Position numbers and translations under genes: made by a program
Notes under the pieces: generated by a model
What the model was told of the DNA's origin: nothing
What the model saw: the letters and a program-made list of their open reading frames with translations, nothing else
Databases searched by the model: none
NCBI GenBank assembly: GCA_037954325.1
Contig: JBBMNZ010000013.1
Span: forward strand, 9,730,501-9,794,500
DNA from: Fistularia commersonii
Lineage: Eukaryota; Chordata; Actinopteri; Syngnathiformes; Fistulariidae
DNA: 64,000 nucleotides
Direction of reading: 5' to 3'
Shown here: positions 12,501-27,500 of the stretch, piece after piece
How positions within the stretch are numbered: position 1 is the first letter of the stretch
How the letters are laid out: every line of letters begins with the position of its first letter

Positions 12501-15500
12501 TTATGATTATTCCTTAAAGTTTCAGTTGTTCAATTTAAAAGAAAAGTGTTTTTAGAAAAAAAAAAAAAAAACATGTCATCAAGGTGCTAATATTTTTTCC
12601 TGGTTTATTAATTCAAAAAAATATATACATTTGTAAAGTCAACTCAAATACAGTCAAATACATGACATTATTATATTTTATCCAGTGTTCTTCGCCTTTT
12701 CCAAGATATCGATGATGTTTCTACCCTTTCAGGGTATTAGATATCGATCATACCGTTTGTTTGTTTTGTCATAAAGTGTTTGTTTTTTACTAAAAACATT
12801 GGTAAAGTACGTCAAAGTTTGGGAAACAATGGCAATTTTGTGCACACAGTCAAATACGTGACATTATTATAATTTATCCAGTGTTCAGTGCTTTTTCCAA
12901 GATATTTCTGATGTTTCTACCCTTTCTGGGAATTAGATATTGATCATCGTTCACATTTAGAGGACATTACTAATGCCTCCACCCTCCAACCGTACACAGG
13001 AAATTCCATTAAAAAAATCCTCTTGGGAACACTTGTGCAGAAGCACAATTCTAAAAAAAAAAAGGGTAGAAAGAGTTGCTCATAATCATGTTTAGTTTTA
13101 GGCTGGATGCGACAACCAAAGCCCTTAGATATTGTCACTGAAGTACAGTAGAGCTTCTTGTCCAAATAATTCAATATAAATACAGTCATAAACGCAACGC
13201 TGAACAGGATAAGCTGGAAAGCTTTGTACCTGAGAAAACATCCTGTACAAAATCCACTTCAGATCAAACTATATCTTTACTTGTAACATTGTAAACAAGT
13301 AACAGTGTTAACTATATTTTGATATATAATACATAATACATAGTGTTGTATGTCTAGCTTGGTATTTATTAAATGCCATTATGACGTTAATGTATAATAT
13401 CATTTTATAGCACTTTTTACAGTTTAATATATCTTCTATGTTTGTTTATCTGGGGTGTTATGTTTTTTTTAGAGAGCCACATGCCTGGCATCATCTCAGG
13501 GATGGATCCTTTTTGCTGCTGGGTTTGTCAACCACAGCTAATAAACTCATATGTTAAACAAGTCAAGGGTTTCTATCTCATCTAACTGGAGGCATGTATC
13601 AGACACAGATAAGCTCAGGTGTAATAAGTGACTTATTATGAGACCACACAAATGTGGGAACTTGTGATGACTTTTCGTGAACAAGCAAGAGCTGAATTAT
13701 CCATAACCCTTTTGCTTTTAGTCTTTCTTCACGAACCTTAAAACAACAACCAACTGCATTGAACAACTTATTAAGGACCGAAGCATGATCCTGAAAGTGT
13801 AAGGCAAATGTTCTCCCAAAAGCAATGTAATACACAAATTCAAATATGACAAGCTATATGGAGAATAGACACCATTACTATTAAATCAGACAATAGACCA
13901 TAAATTGATTTGAGGTCAGTACACCAACATCCCATACTGACACAGGGGAAGAGTAAAAATAAATCTGCCCTAGAGGACATCTTGATACATTTTCTTTTTA
14001 TTCTAGAAGGGACGAGGGTTGGGCATACTATGGAAATGCATTGTTCACTGTCAACTCAACAACCACCTGTCGTCTACCTGCAGTATATCTGTGCAAAGGT
14101 TGAGCCAAGCAGTAATGATTTGTTCAAGACCTACACTTCACAACCAGCCTCTTCTATAACTCTTACTAATTTAGGAGGTAACTGGGCCAAACATTTTGTT
14201 GTAATGGGAAAAAGCATAGCAACTAAACTAGAGCAGCTTCAGCAACAGACTCATAAAGCCACGCTGCCTAAAGGAACAGTACAGGACATCATTCTTGTCT
14301 GGTGCCTTCAGACTCTTCAATACATCTGCCTCTGCCAGGTCTGTGGTCACTGAACTGGACTAAAAAGCTGATAGAATTTATCTGTTGCACTTCACAATAC
14401 TACTGAATATTTGAATATTTACTTTTTCCAGATAACATTGTTGCACCTTAGTTATTAATTGCACACATCCTGCAAACTGATAAATCTGGTCCACTGCACT
14501 TTCTGAGTGCTTCTACACTAATTTTTGTTATTGTATTTTTTGTATTTAAATGTTTCATATTTTATTGAATTTTGACATACCTGGTTACTATGACAATTGA
14601 ATTTCCCCCTGGGGACCAGTCATCAGTCAATCTATCAATCTATCCATCCATCTATCCATCCGTCTAAAGACCATAACCTTTCTGGAAAAAATGTTTTGAA
14701 AAGAAAACAAACCAAGTGGCACAAGTTGTATTTTTTTCCAACGCTTCTATATACTGAGACTCGTCTGTTAATCAATAGCAAGAATGCAGGCATTACCGCA
14801 CCGGTGTCACTTTTCCTCAGAAGTAGTAAAAGTAATAGTCAATTCAACATGAAATGTTGGTCTTCTAGCAGGACTGCTCAAGAGCAGTGGAAAAACTGGT
14901 CAGTTGGACCATGACTGAAAGCATTCCAAGTCTTCTAGTCTCCCACTGCTCAGGTGTTTTGCCAGTAACAGTAGTGGCATTAGTAAGAATCTTCAGTCTA
15001 CACAGGGAATTATTTAAAAGCTGTATGATGAGATGGAAAATTCTGATTGACCACAATCTTTTGTGAATTTTAATTTCCAATTTGCTTTTTCATTTGTAAT
15101 ACAAATACTGCAGATGTGTTGAACGTAAAGAAAATACTGTACTTTGTATTTATCATTTCACACTGATGTTCAGTTTGAAGCTGACTGTCTTTGTGAGCGC
15201 AAAAACTGCTCATGCAGCAGAAATGCTAACAGTAACATTCCTTGACAGGACTGCTTGACCCAACAATCCTGACCTTTAATGCTAGAAGCAGTGCAATCCT
15301 CCAAGATGAAGTGCGGGATAAAAACAGTCGGTCTGAAATCCAGGACTAAAGCAGAGCAGAAATCTTGCCGGTACTTAAAAAATATATGGCATAAATGTGG
15401 TCACTGCAACGGCAGGGCCACCTTAACAACAACCCTTTCAGCTGCATAGCAGTGTATTATAATATTTTATTGTCTTTATTTATTTCTGTTCATGTCATTG

Positions 15501-18500
15501 TATTCTATTAACCGGTATTTGTATTTCTTTCTGTATGTAGCATCTGTCAAACACCAAATTTCCTCCAGGATCAATAAATCATTTAATGTTCTTATTTAAT
15601 CTAACATATTATGATTCAATTATCAACAAAAAACGTTAGAACAAATATGTGCAACACAAACTGTCCACTACATTATGACAAAATATTCTGACTTTTTTTC
15701 CTCATCACATAATGTTTTAAAAATAAATATTGTCAGTGGGGTCTTAATGTTTAATTTGAACTGTAATGATTGTGTTCTATTCGAGATTTGCCTCAGGATA
15801 TTATTTAAATAGGAGCTACATAGCCCAAGCAGGCTTAAAATCAACTGTGTTGCTTGCGTCTCTGAAGGTTAATGTGGGGCTACAGTGAACTGTGAACCAC
15901 AGCAATGGCCTCTGGGCTGCCATTACCAGGTCAAAAATAGCAACAACCAACATAAATGAAATAAATAAATCCTAAAAACATAAAATGTACTTTGTGTATG
16001 TAAATAATTACAAATGTAATTTTATGTCATTTACCTGTCATTTGCCTTTGTCCTTTGATTATCATACAGTATAAGTTCAATGATAGAAACTTCACAGAAC
16101 TTGACTGATATACGCCTCTAGTTGGTTGCACATCATAGAAAAAAAAAACCCTACATAACATGTTTACATTTAAATAATAATTATCATTTAATTTAAAGAG
16201 CAATGATAGAAACATCTCCTTACCTAACCCGGTTGCTGCAAAACTTAGTGAACTGTGGTTGGTTGAGGTATATCAGTCGGGCATCTTCTTGGTCAGCTAA
16301 GGATGTCTTTTCTGACGTGTCCTCAGTCTTTTCATATCCTGAAGAAGAGAAAAATTAGATTAGTCGAGGTATAGGATTGTCTTTCAACTATCACAAGTGT
16401 TGCCTTCAAGTAGGACAGTTGAGGTTAAAGAACACTAAATGTTGAGTGTCTCTTTGCATTTTAGTCCAAGAGTGTTTAACTTGCATATTACTTGTATTAT
16501 GATTACTACTGCAATGTAATAGTCCATGAGAAGATGGTTACAATCCTAATATTCAGCACATTATTTTTAAGGGCCATTTTAAGTTCTCATTAAAACGGGG
16601 AATTTAGTAAGGTTAGGGGGCGGTCTAATTTTTAAACCATTATCTTTAATACCATGAACGGTGCTTATGACAGTTTGTTTGATAAAAGACAGTCACAGAC
16701 AATTTCCCTCTGTTTCAAAGTAAGTTGTCACTCATCAAATGTTAATTTCCAACAATAATTCTTGCTGCAATCTTCTCGTTGTGGCAACCGGACTTGAATT
16801 TCTTCACTTCGGTTCAGAACCGAAAGGCTTCTTCGGTTCAGAACTGAGGAAGCCTCTCACATGAAGGCTGAAACGTCTTCAAATGAAGAACTTCAAGTCC
16901 AGTTGCCGCGACAAGAAGATTGCGACAAGAATTCACCATAACCTGGATGACTGAGAACCTCCACAGACATGTTGTTCCACAAAAGATGGATTTTAGTGTC
17001 TTCTTATGTAATTGCCCCACAGGCCAATGGAGGTATCGGTCGCTCCCAAGCACTCACTACTTGCTTATTGCAAAGCTCATAGTAATACATTTGTAATCAG
17101 TTGGTTGCAACAAATATTAGACAAGACAAACAGAAGCCTCATTTGCTGCTGGAAAATGTTTTATTTTCACATTTAAGGCAAGAAGGATTAAGTATTTTCC
17201 TGACTATAAGCCGCTACTTTTTCCCCCACGCTTTGAACCCTGCAGTTTTCTATAACCATGCGGCTAATCTATGGAGTTTTGATGGCTAACGAGAGTGCAA
17301 AAACGAGACAGACGCAAAAGCTCAATGCAAAGAAGAAGATGCGCGCTCTCAACACAAAATGCAGCGCGACAAGCAAAAGTACTTTGCGTGTCGGATAGAA
17401 ATTTCTGCAGCCACTCAACATCAGTGTGAATCGGGCATTTAAAGCAGCACTCAGAGGTGAGTGGGAGGCTTGGATGACCAGCGGCGAAAAATCATTCACA
17501 AAAACTGGCCACATGCGAAGAGCATCCTTTTCTCTGCCAGTGGGTCCGAACAGCATGGAGCAGTGTGCAAGAATCCACGAACACCAACAGGTTTCAAAAG
17601 GCTGGACTGCTGCATGAAGAGAACAGCACAACTTCAGAGACAACTTTGCCTCAAGATAAAAGTGACATTGCGAGCGAAACTGACAGAGAGATTGAAAAGG
17701 TGTGTGACGGACATTTTCTGAGGCACTTCAACTCTAAAGGAGAAGACTTCAGTGGTTTCATTGCGCAGGAGGCAGATGAATAAAGCTATCAATGACTTCT
17801 CTGTTTTGTTTGATCAGCTATTTTACTGCTGTGTACAGGCACCATTTGGAAACAATCAATCAATTAAGGTATGTAAATTAACATAGAAAATGTTTCTGAG
17901 TAAATATCTCATTTCACAACATGGATATCTGTGGCTTATAATCCGCTGCAGCTAATATATGTAAAAAAAAAAAATTTTTTTTTTTTATTAAGTGTGTGTG
18001 GCTTATATTCCGGTGTGCTTTATAGTCTGGAAAATACAGCATATAAATCCGTCTTTGTGGACCAGCAGCAATTTTAGTGTAAAATTACTACAATGATAAT
18101 AGGTTCTGCAACACCTTTAATCAAGTATCGTGTACATCATACCTCAATGTTAAAACATTTAAATTTAGCCCCCACCCCCCATGCTGGGAAAACTGTCTTG
18201 CTCTTGACTGAGAAGGCTCCTGTTTTATCAACCTGTGGGGGAGCAGGGCACTGCTCTGCTCCCACTAGGTTCAAAAAAGTGAGATGTAACTGGGTTGGCA
18301 TCAAATAATGGGTACATGTAGGTCACAGAGATACATTGCTTTACGCATGTAGCACTAAAGTGTTTTTTTTTTTTACTTTTTGGCAAGAATTGTTACTGCC
18401 CACTTTGGGAAAGAAGCCTTTTCGGGAAAGAACTACCACATCATAGACCAGCACCTTAATCAGCTATTATGTGCATGCATTTTTCTTCAACTTAAATCTG

Positions 18501-21500
18501 AAATAAATATCAAAACAAATGAACAGAGCAGATAAAATGTGTTTACAAAAGGTAAGAAACTGGGAGTTCAGGGTTTCAAGAGACAAGAATACAGTACAAA
18601 GAAATATGACAAAATGAAGATGGAAAAATAAAGATAATATTCTGGCTCGCATTAAAAAAGAGAAAAGGATTCAAAAAAAGATGTAATAACAATGGTGGTA
18701 TAGACATATCAAATCTCAATGTGCAAGTCTTTCCATAATTCAAGGGTTCAGACAAAAAAAGCATGAGGTTCATATTTCCCTGTCCTTTTGCTTTAATATT
18801 TATGATGATATTAGTGAACTCAGCAGTTCCGCAACTGTTAAGTCTTATGTTAACAGTACTCAAAGACTCTCCACATGAATGTTTTCTAGTGTTACTGGAA
18901 GGATTCCCCCTGCATGTATTAAAAGAGATGTTGTAAGTTCTAAGGAAAGGGCAAGCTTTTCATATCCTCCACAACTTGAATACTGGACTGGTACTTTCAG
19001 AGCTATAAAAACAACAGAGAAAACAAAGCATAATACATACACTCTTCAAAGTGAAATTTTCCATTTTCCTATTCCACCCCCAGCATCGGTCACCTCATTT
19101 GTCCACTTACTGACTAAACTTTCACACCTCCGACACATATTTTGAAGCTTTTGCTGTTCCAACGATTGACTTGGCTTCTAATGAACCACAACTGAAGACG
19201 GACAGCTGGACATTCCTTTCACCAACCATCATAGTCTTTAGCCACCCCAACCTACCCTCAACCCCAAATCTCTAGGGCTAAAAATAACTTGCAGCCTTAA
19301 GTCATTTGGTCAGCGGGGAAAACATGGGCAGGATATCCCACTACTGTTATGCAATAGCCAACCCAGACGTCAGTGTAGGTGGTACATTGGGGTAGATGTG
19401 CATGGATCACTGCAGTGTCACTTTAACAAAATGTACACTCTGCTTTAGAAGGAATACATCTTCTGCTGCTTATCCTGCACTCAGGGTCACGGGGGATGCT
19501 GAAGCCTATCCCAGCTGTCATTGGGTGAGAGGCAGGGTACACACTGGACTGGTCGCCAGTCAATCGCAGGGCCACATACAAAGACATTCACCCACTCACT
19601 CATTCAATCAAGGTTCCCAGTATTTCCCAATTAACCTGCTGAATGTTTCTGGACTGTGGGAGGAAACTGGAGGGAACCTATGCAGACACAGGGACAACAT
19701 GCAGACTCCACACAGAAAGATCCCCTTGCCAGAATCAAACCTGAGTCCTCAGTGCCGTGAGGCCAAAGCGCTAACCACTGCGCCAACGTGCCGCACAGCT
19801 GTACTACCATCAACAGAAAAAGGTTGAATTCTAAAAACAGGGTGCATCTGACAAAATATCAAAGGATCATTAAAATATCGTATTGTGTGGATACTGAGAT
19901 ATGGAAGTTCAAACACTGGTTTGGAAAAACCAGAACTTAACAACAGCAACATTTCAAAATCAGAAGCTGTCTATATCCTTATTCTAAAATGGTTTGCGTT
20001 GTTTCTCAATACTGACCTCGATTCATTCAGAATGCTCTAGAGGGAACATACAACAGGCACAAATACAACAAATTACCAGTAATTAGCAATTTTCACAAGA
20101 AAAAAATGTATCTACAAACATGTACGCAGATTGCAATATGTCAACTTGTGCAATATGATTAACTAAAGATCAAGATAGATCAGTTGGGCTCTGGTTTCAT
20201 TTATACAGCTTTTTTTTGTTTTTATCCTTTTATAATTTGACTTGTGGGATTGAAAATGCCATTGAAATTATCTGTGACATGAACAGAACTGTCACACACA
20301 AAACAAAAACAAGAAATGAATTATGGTGAGTAATGCACTAACCTCTCCAAATTTGAAGTTAGCAAATTATAACATGCTTTTATAAGTCGACCACCCAAAC
20401 TTAAAATGCATTTATAGGGCAGGTAGAATTCTGTTAACCTGAACAAGCCCATTTCACAACTTAATTCCTGCCAAGCTTCCATAGTTTATTCTAAGAATGT
20501 TAATATTAAAGTACCTGGAAGATTTTGAGATTATTCTCATTACTCAAGCATTAGTTGGTTCAAAAGAATATTACAAATTAAATCTAATTTATAGAAGTGA
20601 TGACACTACAATTTTAGGATTATTCGATTAAAATTCTGCACTCTTTTTTTTATGTCAAAAGAGCCAACACAGCAAGATTTAACCTGTTTGAAACCCCTGT
20701 CAGAGAAAAACACTACAGTATACAAGTCTGATTAATGGTATGTCAGTGTTCTAAATGAGCCATCAGAGCATGGACCACTATGGTGTCTTGCCAGATGCTG
20801 CAATGCACCAGTAGCAGCGAGTAATAAATTACCTGGTTTTTCAGTTTTTATTATTTTATAATTTCTATCCTGCGTTGGTAAGTAAAATACGAAACAGACA
20901 ATAATATCATGTAACCATTCTCTGATGTTTGAATATTTCCCCCTCATTTTACCAGCATCTTATAGTTACCGCAGTGTGGCGAAACAAACCTTAAACCTGT
21001 TTAACAACTATAATATCACAACAAAAGATCTTTGTTCGAGGGAAAACTTTGTTTTATGAATAATGAGGTCTGGGATGTTGTCAATTATCAGAAAGGTCAC
21101 CAACATTTTTGCTGCATTAATACAGGCCCTTAACAAAATATATAGTAATTTATTAATCTCAGTGCAGGGACAGTCCATTTTAAAGCTATATGAAATTCAT
21201 TCATTCATTATCTACTGCTTATCCTGCACTTAAGGTTACAGGGAAGCTGGAGCCTATCCCAGCTGTCATTGGGTGAAAGGTGGGATTCCCCCATGGAGCA
21301 GTCGCCAATCGAGGCCAGATATAGAGAGATTTTGTGTTATTATTTTGGTCCTGTAAAATGTGAACGTGTTGTATATTTAATATGATGGCATACACACATT
21401 TACAGGGTATCACAGTGAAAGGACATCCAACCTGTGTGCCTTTTGCAGTGTTGTGAGTCTGGAAGTCTACATTTTGAGCTTGCAAAATAAGGTTACAAGT

Positions 21501-24500
21501 TATGCCGTTTTTCTTTCACTCAGCTGTATAATATGCCTACAGCTGACAATGAAGATGCAGAATGCAGAGTGTTCATAATTGTGCTATAAATTTCCACACT
21601 GGAAAGCTAAGTTTGTCACTGCGTATCAAGTAGGAAACCTCTCAAGAATAACATTTTTGTTCAAGGTTACTTTGTTCAAAAGCTAATACATTGTTTCACC
21701 CAAAATAAAGTGAAATGTACCACCACCACAGGTTTGTATACCGATACATTAGAGGTAAGTGACAGTTGTCAACCTCCATACACGTTTATTTACCGCTGAG
21801 CAAGGCTGTCCACTGCTCGTCCGTGAGACTAGACTTTTATAGCCAAATTAGAGCTGTGATCCTCCAGTCTTTACGACCTTTTGGATCTCATGGGGCTGTT
21901 TTTCTATGGCTACTATTCAAACACAGCTGAACCAATTAAAGGCTGCTTATTTAACTCCTTAATTGGATTACGTGAGTAAAGCTACAACCAAAATAGGATC
22001 AGCTGGCTCCTGTATTCAAACAATGCATCATTTTAGACTCTACGATTTCCTTTCAGCATAGTTTAATTAATTGACAAATGGTTTAGCAAAAAGATATAAT
22101 TAATTGATGAGCATTTAGACACCATTTCAAACACATGGCCGCGACAATGCAGGTCTTGAAATGGAGTTGACACATGGAAAGCATCCCGTCATCAAAGTAG
22201 CCACAACTCAGCAGCTACCTTGCAAAGGCATTAACAGTAAAAAATCTCCCTCCTCAAATAACAACCTTGTTTCCTTGCTCCTAACATGCTGTAAGGATAA
22301 TGAACTAAGGCACAGAAGTCTCAGTGGGATCTCTTACTATTCCCTTGTGGATAGTGGGCTTTTTTGCCCATTGCACAAATTTAATTAAATGAAGTTGTAG
22401 CAGCACAGCCCAATTGCTCAGACATCAATAAAAACAACAAGAACAAAAAAAAAAAAAAAAAACGGGCACCCTCATTTCTTACTCTGTATTATTTTTGGTT
22501 TCATAACAACATCTTTCATACTTAGAATGCAGCCACTAAATCACTTATAGTAGACGGCAACATAAAATAATGAAAGATGCCAAGTAAAAGAAGAAAGAGA
22601 AAAGTACTAAGGTTCCAAATAAAGCTCAGTGGGAGTAGAGAGCAAGAGGACACAGCTCTGGAGGGGAAGCCTCTAGAGGAAGGATCAATGCCACCAAGTG
22701 TCGTAATGACTTTGGATTCAGGCCAGATGTCAGGATTATTGCTTGTGTCAGCCAACAGACAGACTGGTGGAATAATAGTCGCAAGCGGGCATGTACTTTG
22801 GAGAAAGTGCCCTATGGGAAAAAACAGAGCCCAGCTTGGGACGCTGGTCTTCCCTAGTCTGTCTTTTCATTTCTTAAGAATGTAAAGACTCTTAATCATT
22901 GGGAAAATTCCAACTTCAAATGGTGTGGGACAAGGATCTTTAGGTTTGTATTCAACCATGTCTGTTTTTTCACACCAAAGATGGAGGGAAATTGGTTTGG
23001 AAATGAATTAATTCAGACATGCTTAACATTAACAAATGTATGGGTTCTTGGGTTTTATGAGCTAGGGTCATGCTAAAGCAGGGTGGAGAATTATTGCAGC
23101 CATGACTATCAACAAAATGTGGCTAAATGTGTCTAATGGCAGTAATGACAGGAACCATAATGGCCTGATATTCAACCATATGACCTGGTTTATCGAATGA
23201 CACTTAGGGTTGAACTTTCAAAAATGCACAGAATGAACTGTTTAAAGATCATTCAAAGTATATACTGGCTAGTGTCCCTTCATTTTTGTAGTAACAGCAC
23301 TATTCCAAATTTTTACCTCATTCGCCATCAACAAGATTTTCAGTCAGCCATGACAAATTTTCTCTGTTGATTCAGTTATTCTGGGAAATAATTTAGGCCT
23401 CATCTGAAACATTTTGATTCTACAGTATTTGACAAATTAAGCTAAAGAAATTTTGCCTCTAAGAAGGGTATGTTTCTTATCGTTCAGTCCAAAAGTAGAG
23501 AACACGAGAGTATGTGAAGGGCTTAGAGCCTCAGCCCTCTGGTAACATACAATACAAGGGATTATGTCCAAAGGACACAAGTTTTAAAAAAAAATGAATT
23601 GTAGTTTATTTTAATAAATTACAGTGCTGGTATAACTGATGGTTTATGTATCAGAGAGAATGAGAAGAGGGTTAACTTTCAGTAGGCGTGTGGCGAAATC
23701 CTGCAAAGCTTCGTAGTAAACACTCATCTACAGGGGCTAGCAATCAGAGAAGTAATACCAAATACATCTGCACTGCCACTGCAAGGCCAGTCAAGATGCT
23801 GAGGAAATCAACTTTTTTTTAAATCTGAAAACCATTAACTACAATCACAGCTGGGCTTGATGATGCTCACAGAGCAGTGCTACTCCTAAATTGTAGTGAC
23901 CAAATCAAATTTTTTGAGGAACAGTCATTCACAGCAGGTGTTAACAAGGAGGTCATCAAAATAGGATGCGAAAATGCAGTATGAGTCATTCGGAGAGTTT
24001 TACAATCACCCCATCCTAAAGTGCAGCAATAAAATTGACTCCATAAGGGAGAGATGGCTGAGAAAGTTCTTTTTTTTCCCTAGTGGACAGAACTAGTGGA
24101 CAGAATAGTTCATTACACTAGGCAACCTTTTAAAGATGCCAAGAAGAATGAAAAAAATACATCAGTTAGTAACTTATCTTTAGGCTTTTCATGGTTGATC
24201 TCAAACAAAGCATTCTGACAGTACACAACTCCGTTAATGCTAATAGACAATTCTGTCAGAGGATCTGCTACTGACATCATCCTTCAACCAATGTTTGGAA
24301 CTAAATCCAGTCTTTTAACACTCCCAGATACATTGAGGAAGATATCAAAAAGTGCTTGACTTCAGAGTAAAATAAATAATGAATCAACTTTTTTTTTAAT
24401 CCAGGCTTGAAATGAGATGTAAAGGTTTCTGCCATGAGTGACAAATGGTAAAATAATCATGAAAATTGAATTGTATGATTTTAAGGGAGTCTGCAAACAA

Positions 24501-27500
24501 TCAGATAAGAAACAGCGAATAAATTGCATAATCTCCTTTGCAGACTTAATCAAAACATTTTTCATAAATCACATCACATAATTCATGACTTTCATTGTGG
24601 GCGACACAGCTGTCTGTCTATTGCACATCATAGCTCCTTTGAGTAGGACATTTACATCTATACCAGGATTTAAAACATCACTTAATAGGCCAACTTGTGA
24701 TGTTTTGTACATCCGCAAATAAGTTAAATATATCTCATATAACAGTGACAAGCCCTATAGAGGTGAAGAGTGTTGTAGGCTGGTCAGTATTGTGTATTTG
24801 TATTGTGTATCGTGTATTTGCCTGAAACTATGGGCTCCCACAGAATATATTGAATGGAACTAAGAGTGACCCAAATTATATCTCAACGAGGCATCCAGGT
24901 GCAGTAACACTGGAGGGCGAGATCCAAAAAGCAGTTCAGCATTCTAGGTCTGCATCGCACGCCCCGTCTTAATTCATGATCACTAAGATAAAAATAGTCC
25001 TACATCTAGGATTTCTAAATCTCCATATCCATCTGAGTCTTGTGTGTCATTTATATTCACTCATCGTCATAGGAAAAAAGATCAGAATATGATTAATTTA
25101 TGCCATATAAATATTTGAATAGACAGAGCAGCCAAATTCTATTCATAGGAGTCCTCTCCTCTCTGTGAATGAGCGGTAAGGCTGGATGGGGATATTAATA
25201 CTGGCCCCTGTTTAAAGAAAAGCAACAACTACAAGTCCCTTATCAGATTACCATGCTGTAACCATCACTCATAGCAACAATAGGGCAGCTACCAAAATAA
25301 TCCCCCTCCCCATTTTGCTCTCCCTGGTTCTCTATAAACTCAGAAATGCCACACTTGGGCAATCAACAACAACACACAGAATAGGCTATCTGTCACATCA
25401 GGAGACTGGCCTAGCTAAGCTGAGCAAGATATGGGCAGACACAGACGGTTCCACACAACATTATGAATAGGAAAAGTCAGAAACAAGGAATTTTGATTTC
25501 CATTCATTCAGACAAAGCTCTTGTGCAACTATTTTGATCGGAATTAAAAATCTGATGGTGAGCATATGAGGAAGAGCCTATGTTTGCTCGAAACGTCATG
25601 CCAGAATATGTTTTCTGTACTATATATAAAATAAATTATCTCCCTTGATGTGCAGATTTTTTTTCAAATTTGTATTCAGGTGACTCTTTTCATCCAGCAC
25701 CCATCCCTTGCTAGGGAGCGGATATGCGTCCTTTTTCCTTTTTCTACCAGCAACTATTTTAACCATCATAAAATCTACTAAATGTTATATCTGCTCAATG
25801 GGTAATTATTGTTTCACACTCATGGTAAAAGAGAGATGCATGATATATTAAAAATGAAAGTAAAAAAGGATAAACCTGAATGTTGTCAAAGAACTGGAGT
25901 TTCAAGTCTTTGGGTATGAGGAGGAATAGAGACAGATCAAATCAGCTCATTACATTTTTGGCTTTCTGAGCTCACACCTTGATATTAACTGAGAATAGTT
26001 TCTCTTCATGGTGCCTTTTGCATAGAGTGTAGAGGCAGCTCATTCCCTATTCATAGACATAGTAGCCTGGCCTTCTTTCCTTGATAGTGACTAGGTGTTG
26101 TGTTCAGAAGCCTATCTAAGATGCAATTTTAACTATTATTATAATATGTTGTCTCTATATTTAAAACTTTTCTTTACAATCATTTACTTAAAATAAACTG
26201 TAAGACCAGAAATATGAACGCATTTTACAGTGGATTACATGGTCAGGAGGATGTGGATCTGGGTCTGAGGATACCAGGGTTTGAGTACCATTCTCCAAAA
26301 CATTGGTTTTCCTTTATTGAAGCACACAAAAGGCTATCCAATTAGTCTATTATTGATCCAGGCCTTACACTACTGTGTCAGTAATAGGTTCAGATCTTAT
26401 ATTAATAGCAATGTTAATTATATTTATGCTATCACAGGATCTTCTGCATTGACAAGAGTGATGAAGTCATTATTGTCTTGTCAGCCAAACAATTTACAAT
26501 ATGAACTACTAAGTCAAAATATAGAGAAGAGTTGTCCAGCTGTACTTGCAAAATAGAAAATTGAAAATGAAAAAAAATAAAAAAATAAATTAAAGGCAAA
26601 CAAGGACTAAATCATCCGATGAATGCATAAAGACCTCATAACACAGTCTGGAACAGAAACACTATGACTGCTCCACAAATCTAAGTTCACAGGACAGGAA
26701 GTCCTAAATTTGTTTTGATTGTTTTTGTCACTGTATCTGACTATGGAAGTAGCACAGTAGCTAATTGGACAGAAAGTGAAGACAAACAAGGGGTCCTAAA
26801 ATGCTTAAAACAGTTCTCTAGCAAAAGGACAAGAAATGTTTCATCTTTCCAAACACTGACGGTATTGCTTTCCTTTTGAGAGCCTGCTTACAACTCTCCA
26901 TTCAACCTTATCATCGTGCTGTGACATGACCACATTGATAATGCGCTTGCATGTGCAGACCCATTTCTTCATTTCTCTACTGTCCATGCATGAGCGTCGC
27001 ACCCTATCCAAAAGAACCAGGCAACGAGCAAAACTTGAGTTTACCAACAGAAGAACGGTCACCCTCCAATGGAGATCATAAAAAAATCAGATTTCAATAC
27101 TCGTCACTGCAATACTATTTATAAGCATCAATTTGAAAGAAGTAGTCCTTTTTTGGGTATGAGCCTGATTATTTGCCTCAGCTATATAGGAAGTACCCTG
27201 ACTGGTTTAGAAAGTCAAAAATATGTATTGTTACAGTATCTCTCAAACTCGTTGCACTACATTTATCCTTCTATCATTTTTATACAAACTTCCTGAAAAT
27301 AATTCTCTCACAATAACGAGCATCGCCCAACTGGGGAAAATGACTAGTAAGAGAATAATTGCTGGAGCGACTTGAAAATTAGTACAAGGGGAAAATCACA
27401 GTCTACTTGTCAGAAGGATAAAATGCATGTATTTTATCATGATGAAGAGTCATAGTGATAATTGTGTGATTGCAAAACAACCACAGAAGGACAAACAAAA

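Larger units (their letters stand above)
9352..16223. other. ATP8A1 intron 2
   Basis: About 6.9 kb containing a LINE 3' end (9891-10260), a 101-bp direct duplication (12651-12947) and two LINE-tail-like segments (14430-14666 and 15430-15592). No gene was recognised in the remainder. Confidence 0.7.

Noticed and set aside
13910..14353. Plus-strand 147-aa open frame in ATP8A1 intron 2
   Set aside because: No recognisable domain, no splice-like borders and ordinary intronic composition. It sits just before a LINE tail and may be decayed repeat or chance.
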